A stretch of DNA of 8,620 nt from Perlabentimonas sp964490015 (GTDB taxonomy: Bacteria; Bacteroidota; Bacteroidia; Bacteroidales; Tenuifilaceae), in assembly GCA_964490015.1 (NCBI GenBank), contig CAZBBA010000124.1, positions 1 to 8,620 of the forward strand, in the 5' to 3' direction. A program made the translations under genes and the position numbers. Positions 5,310-8,620 of this stretch are shown here, piece by piece (within the stretch, counting starts at the first letter, position 1; every line of letters begins with the position of its first letter). Under the pieces are notes generated by a model. That model ran no database searches. It saw only the letters and a program-made list of their open reading frames with translations, and was not told the origin of the DNA.

Positions 5310-6749
5310 TTAGGGTTTGGGTTTTGAGGGTATCAATGCAATTATCCAACCTAGTATCTTGTTGATAAGTAAACCAATAGGAGGGAAAAAGATGCTGAGC
5401 ACAATTAATCCAACAATTAACCAGCCGCCACAGCTAAGGAGTTTGCCAAACCAGCCAAGGTTAAAATCGGGAAGTAAGAAATCGGTTAAACCTGCCTTTT
5501 TCTGCTTGAAGGGTGGGCGCGGTTCGGGCTCAACAATGTGTACCGGTTGCACATCCCACTCGCCAAGCACGTAGGTGTGAATTACAAATCGGGCGTGATA
5601 CTGATCGGCATATCGGGTTTTGGAGGACAACCAGGAGCCCTCCTGCCACGATCCAAGGTTTGCCAAATGGATTATGGCGTACTTATCCTTACCAAAAAGG
5701 TAAGGATTGGCAATGGCTTCGCTATCGAATAATTTCGATTCAATAGGTTTTATGGCATCACCCTGGTTTATTCCCTGGCGCGTAAACTTACTGTCGATCT
5801 CCTCGGGTTCGTTGTACAGGGCTAAGCTGCTACCCCTTCGCACGTTAACACCAATATTATTCAGATCCTTATTCTGGCTGATGGGCTTTATGCCAATGCA
5901 CTCCACAGCACCGACACCAATCTTAGGCTCGCCGTTGGGAACCAGAATTCCTGTTTCATCGGTATCGGCAATATACCACGTACCATTCTTGGGTTTAAAC
6001 CTTAGCAGGATGGATACATTCCCGTATCGTTGGTTCTTTGCCTCAACATCATTCCTAATCTGACGAGTTGGAATACCCGAAACTGGATGTTTATCGAGAT
6101 TTCCAATGTTGGCATTGTCGTGATCGGGTGAGGGTTCAATTCGGAGAAAAGCATCGAACTCCATAAGCCAAAGGCTCATCTTGTGGCGCTTTGTTGGGGA
6201 GCTGGTAAGATCGAAGGTTTTAATGGGTTTCCGATCGCTAAACGATTTGCCAAGAAAACCGCTAAGATCAAAGCCCTCGAGCCAATCGCCAAGAAAGGTT
6301 TTCATCTCGAAAAATCGTGGCGCCGTAAGCTCCACGTTTAAGTCGGGCATGCCCGCCTTGGGAAAGTCGGGATCAAATAGAATCTGGTTAAGCTGAACCT
6401 GCGCTATTCCGCCAATTTGCTCAATTCCATGCGAATGTTCAGAGGTGAACCATCTGTTCTCCCACCTAACGCCTATTAAATGCGCTTCTACACCCTGCGC
6501 AGCGCTAAGGTATGGATCGGCTAAGGCATTGGGCAATGACTGCTCTCTGGGGGCAATCAGCTCATCACTGGGTTTAAGCGCAGCAACTAGCTGGGTTTGC
6601 TTTTCAACCTGCTCAGCATAGCGAAGGCTATCCTTCTCCCAGGCCATAAGCGCTTCAATATTTCTGAGTGTAGTTCTATAGCTTCTACTTCCAAGCCACA
6701 AAAGGTTAAATAGGAGGAGAATTAGAATGATTGCTGTTTTTTTGCTCAT
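5310..6749 (-). CDS. Membrane-anchored protein of unknown function with large soluble domain
   Basis: 479 aa from the ATG at 6749 (MSKKTAIILILLLFNLLWLG), which puts a basic N-terminus directly before a membrane helix (about 5-20) and leaves 17 nt after the upstream gene. A longer frame from 6818 would overlap that gene by 52 nt and is less likely. After the helix comes a short coiled-coil-like stretch (NIEALMAWEKDSLRYAEQVEKQ), then about 380 soluble residues with many Trp/Tyr and strand-like segments (ENRWFTSEHSHGIEQIGG, GTWYIADTDETG, YHARFVIHTYVLGEWDVQ). A Pro-rich linker (VEPEPRPPFKQKK) leads to a second hydrophobic region at about 440-470 and a basic tail. This suggests two membrane anchors around a periplasmic domain. 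I recognise no family. Its place directly before the amidase suggests a cell-envelope job. Confidence 0.75.
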   Translation of the reverse strand: MSKKTAIILILLLFNLLWLGSRSYRTTLRNIEALMAWEKDSLRYAEQVEKQTQLVAALKPSDELIAPREQSLPNALADPYLSAAQGVEAHLIGVRWENRWFTSEHSHGIEQIGGIAQVQLNQILFDPDFPKAGMPDLNVELTAPRFFEMKTFLGDWLEGFDLSGFLGKSFSDRKPIKTFDLTSSPTKRHKMSLWLMEFDAFLRIEPSPDHDNANIGNLDKHPVSGIPTRQIRNDVEAKNQRYGNVSILLRFKPKNGTWYIADTDETGILVPNGEPKIGVGAVECIGIKPISQNKDLNNIGVNVRRGSSLALYNEPEEIDSKFTRQGINQGDAIKPIESKLFDSEAIANPYLFGKDKYAIIHLANLGSWQEGSWLSSKTRYADQYHARFVIHTYVLGEWDVQPVHIVEPEPRPPFKQKKAGLTDFLLPDFNLGWFGKLLSCGGWLIVGLIVLSIFFPPIGLLINKILGWIIALIPSKPKP

Positions 6750-6766
6750 CGGGATTTGAATTAATC

Positions 6767-7405
6767 TTACTTGGGTTCTTTGTAAGAGCTGGCTTCCTTT
6801 ATATCGTTCATCCACCAAAAGGCATAGTAAACCGATCGGTTTAGCAGAATAGGAATAGCAATAAATGCCACCAATATGGCCACGCTGAGAGGCGACTCAA
6901 AAGCCAAAAACTTGCTAAAACCTATCCAAGGCAAATGAAGCGCAATAAAGATGATGCAAGCCGCAGCCAGGTTGTGCGACATGGTTACATGCATATCCCA
7001 AAACTCAATGTACTGATATGCATTTCTTGTACGCTCCCGTATTCGGACAAATCTTCTTGAATGATCACTGGTCAGAAAAAGAAATTCGTAGAGTTCCTCG
7101 TAATCCTTCGCTTTATGCCCCCGTAACCAGCTTACATTCCTGCAAAGTTTGATGTAATATAGTTTAAGCACTAAAAGCCTAAGAAGAAAGAATCGGGCTA
7201 AGGGTTTAATAAGATATCCAACTAGGTAACCCAGAAGGGCAATGGCAACGTATGTTTCCCAAATATTTACGCGAAAAACCTTTGGTAAAACCTTGTAGAA
7301 TAGTTCTCCAGAGTTGTTGGAAAGCAAAAGAACCGACACAACAATACAGGCGCCCGGGAATGCAAAAGCAAAAAAATCGTACATAATTTTAAAGAACCTA
7401 TCCAT
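6767..7405 (-). CDS. Four-helix integral membrane protein of unknown function
   Basis: 212 aa with predicted membrane segments at about residues 10-29, 50-68, 143-160 and 170-188. Between helices 2 and 3 lies a basic, probably cytoplasmic stretch of about 75 residues (HKAKDYEELYEFLF, then RRFVRIRERTRNAYQYIEFW). The C-terminus is short and charged. No catalytic or transporter motif is visible and I do not recognise the family. It lies between the lipoprotein gene (51 nt upstream) and the 479-aa gene (17 nt downstream), so it is presumably cotranscribed and part of the same envelope assembly. Confidence 0.75.
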   Translation of the reverse strand: MDRFFKIMYDFFAFAFPGACIVVSVLLLSNNSGELFYKVLPKVFRVNIWETYVAIALLGYLVGYLIKPLARFFLLRLLVLKLYYIKLCRNVSWLRGHKAKDYEELYEFLFLTSDHSRRFVRIRERTRNAYQYIEFWDMHVTMSHNLAAACIIFIALHLPWIGFSKFLAFESPLSVAILVAFIAIPILLNRSVYYAFWWMNDIKEASSYKEPK

Positions 7406-7456
7406 AGTTGAAATGTTTTAGTTGTACAACATTATCTTCATCTTAAAGAAAACTAG

Positions 7457-8161
7457 CTACTTCTGCACTATCCACTCGCCCAGCTTTACCCTCCACCACG
7501 ATATAGAGTCGGCAACCACACCTAACCCATCGGCAGCAATGGCGATAACATTCCTAAGCTCATGGGCAAATCGCGAAAGATGCTCGCCATCCCAAAACTC
7601 GGCTTTGGCTGTCTGCTCAAGGAATGATTCAACCCAGAGCGAAACAACCCTATGGTGAACATTACCCATATCCTGAACAATGTACTCACTCGATACGGAG
7701 CTAACCCGCGATAGAGGTTTTGTATGCGATACCAGGTATGGCCCATTCGATAAGTTTTCAGGGAATTTCGCCAGGTAAACCGTTGCCCGCGCATAGTCGT
7801 AGTTATCGAGCAGCCATTGCGCCTGTTGCCTCGTGTCAAGGTTATTGAACTCAATCTGAGTATCTACTTTCAAGGGCAGGTAAACTATATTTAGGCTATC
7901 GCGGCGTATGTACTTTTGCAACTCCTCAATCTTTTGTATGCTACTCAAGTAGCTTTCGATAACCGAAATGTAGGCCTCCCGGGTATGCTCCGAGGGTGCT
8001 TTGCTGAAAAGGATATAGCTATATAGGCCATATCCAGGCGACTCGCTACGCCCATCGAGCAGGAATTGCCTGCCGGCAATGTAGCGCTGTCCTCCGCAGT
8101 TTGAAAGAGCTATAACCAGCGGAATTATCAGTAAAATCCAAATTAACTTTACTCGTGTCAT
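7457..8161 (-). CDS. Putative lipoprotein of unknown function
   Basis: 234 aa. The N-terminus MTRVKLIWILLIIPLVIALSNCGG is a signal peptide with a lipobox-like LSNC, and Cys22 is the probable lipidated residue. Asn at -1 is unusual, so processing is likely but not certain. The mature part begins GGQRYIAGRQFLLDGRSESPGYGLYSYILF and continues as a mixed alpha/beta domain (YISVIESYLSSIQKIEELQKYI; QAQWLLDNYDYARATVYLA). No known motif is seen. The start is well supported: an AGGAGG Shine-Dalgarno (8175-8170) lies 8 nt before it, and the ATG overlaps the stop of the upstream 61-aa gene as ATGA. This implies coupled translation. Confidence 0.8.
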   Translation of the reverse strand: MTRVKLIWILLIIPLVIALSNCGGQRYIAGRQFLLDGRSESPGYGLYSYILFSKAPSEHTREAYISVIESYLSSIQKIEELQKYIRRDSLNIVYLPLKVDTQIEFNNLDTRQQAQWLLDNYDYARATVYLAKFPENLSNGPYLVSHTKPLSRVSSVSSEYIVQDMGNVHHRVVSLWVESFLEQTAKAEFWDGEHLSRFAHELRNVIAIAADGLGVVADSISWWRVKLGEWIVQK

Positions 8162-8343
8162 GTTTTGTTCCTCCTACTATAGTTTCTGATTACAAATCCG
8201 ATTGTATACACCAACACTAGGATAGCACCCACTAGCAGTATGCTTTCTGTGCTATCGAGGGGAATTGATGTCATGCTGATAACGGTCCAAGCAACCACCG
8301 AGAGGATAATGGCAATTATTAGCTCTGCACTTTTTATTTTCAT
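8158..8343 (-). CDS. Small two-helix membrane protein
   Basis: 61 aa: MKIKSAELIIAIILSVVAWT, helix 1 at about residues 7-24, a short polar turn (SIPLDSTES), helix 2 at about 34-53, and a basic tail VIRNYSRRNKT. The topology, with a short loop and charged C-terminus, is holin-like, but it is also common in unrelated small membrane proteins. It overlaps the lipoprotein start by four bases, so the two are translationally coupled. A TAnnTTTG box 60 nt upstream could make it the first gene of a transcript. No family is recognised. Confidence 0.65.
   Translation of the reverse strand: MKIKSAELIIAIILSVVAWTVISMTSIPLDSTESILLVGAILVLVYTIGFVIRNYSRRNKT
8170..8175 (-). promoter_or_regulatory. AGGAGG Shine-Dalgarno before the lipoprotein gene
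   Basis: A perfect AGGAGG on the minus strand, 8 nt before ATG 8161, lies inside the 3' end of the 61-aa gene. Other genes in this window have no such site, as is usual for Bacteroidetes, so it stands out and fixes the lipoprotein start. Confidence 0.6.
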
Positions 8344-8402
8344 CGTTTTAGTAGTTTAGTTTTTAGTGTAAGATGATAAAGTAAAAAGTATACCTACCGA
8401 TA

Positions 8403-8410
8403 CAAACGTA
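8403..8410 (-). promoter_or_regulatory. Possible -7 box for an internal promoter before the 61-aa gene
   Basis: The minus strand reads TACGTTTG, an exact TAnnTTTG match, 5 nt after the stop of the partial upstream gene. The predicted start near 8397 gives a leader of about 54 nt. No TTG sits at the proper -33 distance, so this is a weak candidate. Confidence 0.35.
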
Positions 8411-8414
8411 CAAG

Positions 8415-8620
8415 CTAGCCCTCCCAAATGGGGCAGGTCTTAGTGGCATCGGGTTTTCCGGTTTCGCAGATGGTCCACTGCTTTGCTTTTACTCTTCGCT
8501 CCCTTATATGCTTATGCACGTAGGGACAAAACGTGGGGCGAACGCCTTTAAGCATCTCCCCAATTATATCCGTAGCCTCGGCATCGACTGGATACGATTG
8601 GCCAAAAACATTGCGGTGCA
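8415..8620 (-). CDS. Cys/His-containing protein, C-terminal part only
   Basis: An open frame enters from the right edge and stops at TAG 8417-8415, giving the last 68 residues. The sequence has HRNVFGQSYPVDAEATDIIG, then TFCPYVHKHIRERR, WTICETGKPDATKTCPIWEG. Three cysteines and two histidines within about 35 residues (FCPYVHKH, TIC, KTCP) could bind a metal, but no standard zinc-ribbon CxxC pair is present. I do not recognise the family. It lies 71 nt upstream of the 61-aa gene on the same strand, so it may belong to the same operon or be an independent gene ahead of its promoter. Confidence 0.65.
   Translation of the reverse strand, partial: HRNVFGQSYPVDAEATDIIGEMLKGVRPTFCPYVHKHIRERRVKAKQWTICETGKPDATKTCPIWEG

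Noticed and set aside
6750..6818. Upstream start at 6818 for the 479-aa membrane protein
   Set aside because: It would overlap the preceding gene by 52 nt and push the membrane anchor away from the N-terminus; ATG 6749 gives a normal anchor and a 17-nt spacing.
1..8620. CRISPR arrays, tRNA or rRNA genes, intact insertion sequences
   Set aside because: No regularly spaced direct repeats, no cloverleaf or rRNA-like stretches and no transposase-like reading frame were seen on either strand.

Overview
The window looks like a bacterial chromosome of the phylum Bacteroidetes (Bacteroidota), probably Bacteroidales or a relative. Four things suggest this. Several upstream regions carry the phylum's -7 box TAnnTTTG rather than a sigma70 -10. 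Most genes lack a Shine-Dalgarno sequence. There is a Bacteroidetes-style BRO-N/antirepressor protein. There is also a dispersed repeat with CGTCATTGCGAA / TTCGCAATGACG ends. All genes I can support are on the minus strand, so they read right to left.

Right half (about 4292-8620): a co-oriented, tightly packed gene set, probably one operon, ending in a strong intrinsic terminator at 4292-4336. In order of transcription it encodes the C-terminus of a Cys-containing protein (cut by the window edge), a 61-aa two-helix membrane peptide, a putative lipoprotein, a four-helix membrane protein, a 479-aa membrane-anchored protein with a large soluble domain, and a peptidoglycan-binding/N-acetylmuramoyl-L-alanine amidase with no signal peptide. 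Only the amidase has a recognisable function. The rest are envelope proteins I cannot name. The set resembles an envelope or lysis module, but that is inference.

Middle (about 3604-4291): a long AT-rich stretch without genes. It holds one ~115-bp dispersed palindromic repeat and a degenerate CACTAAG/CACAAAG-type sequence.

Left half (about 590-3603): what appears to be a decaying double-glycine peptide (RiPP/bacteriocin-like) locus. It begins with a small HTH protein and a second copy of it killed by one nonsense codon. A Bacteroidetes-type promoter follows, then a GC-rich, hairpin-rich leader of about 150 nt that contains a 27-codon upstream ORF. Next is a 64-aa precursor peptide with a leader ending in VYGG, then a hairpin, then a 416-aa secreted protein. 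The last member is the first ~54 residues of a C39 (double-glycine) peptidase of the kind fused to ABC exporters. That gene carries a short palindromic insertion and is cut off at about position 590. A BRO-N/antirepressor gene with its own promoter lies directly past the break and runs off the left edge. The likely story is a peptide maturation/export cassette whose exporter was destroyed by insertion of, or recombination with, mobile DNA carrying the BRO gene.
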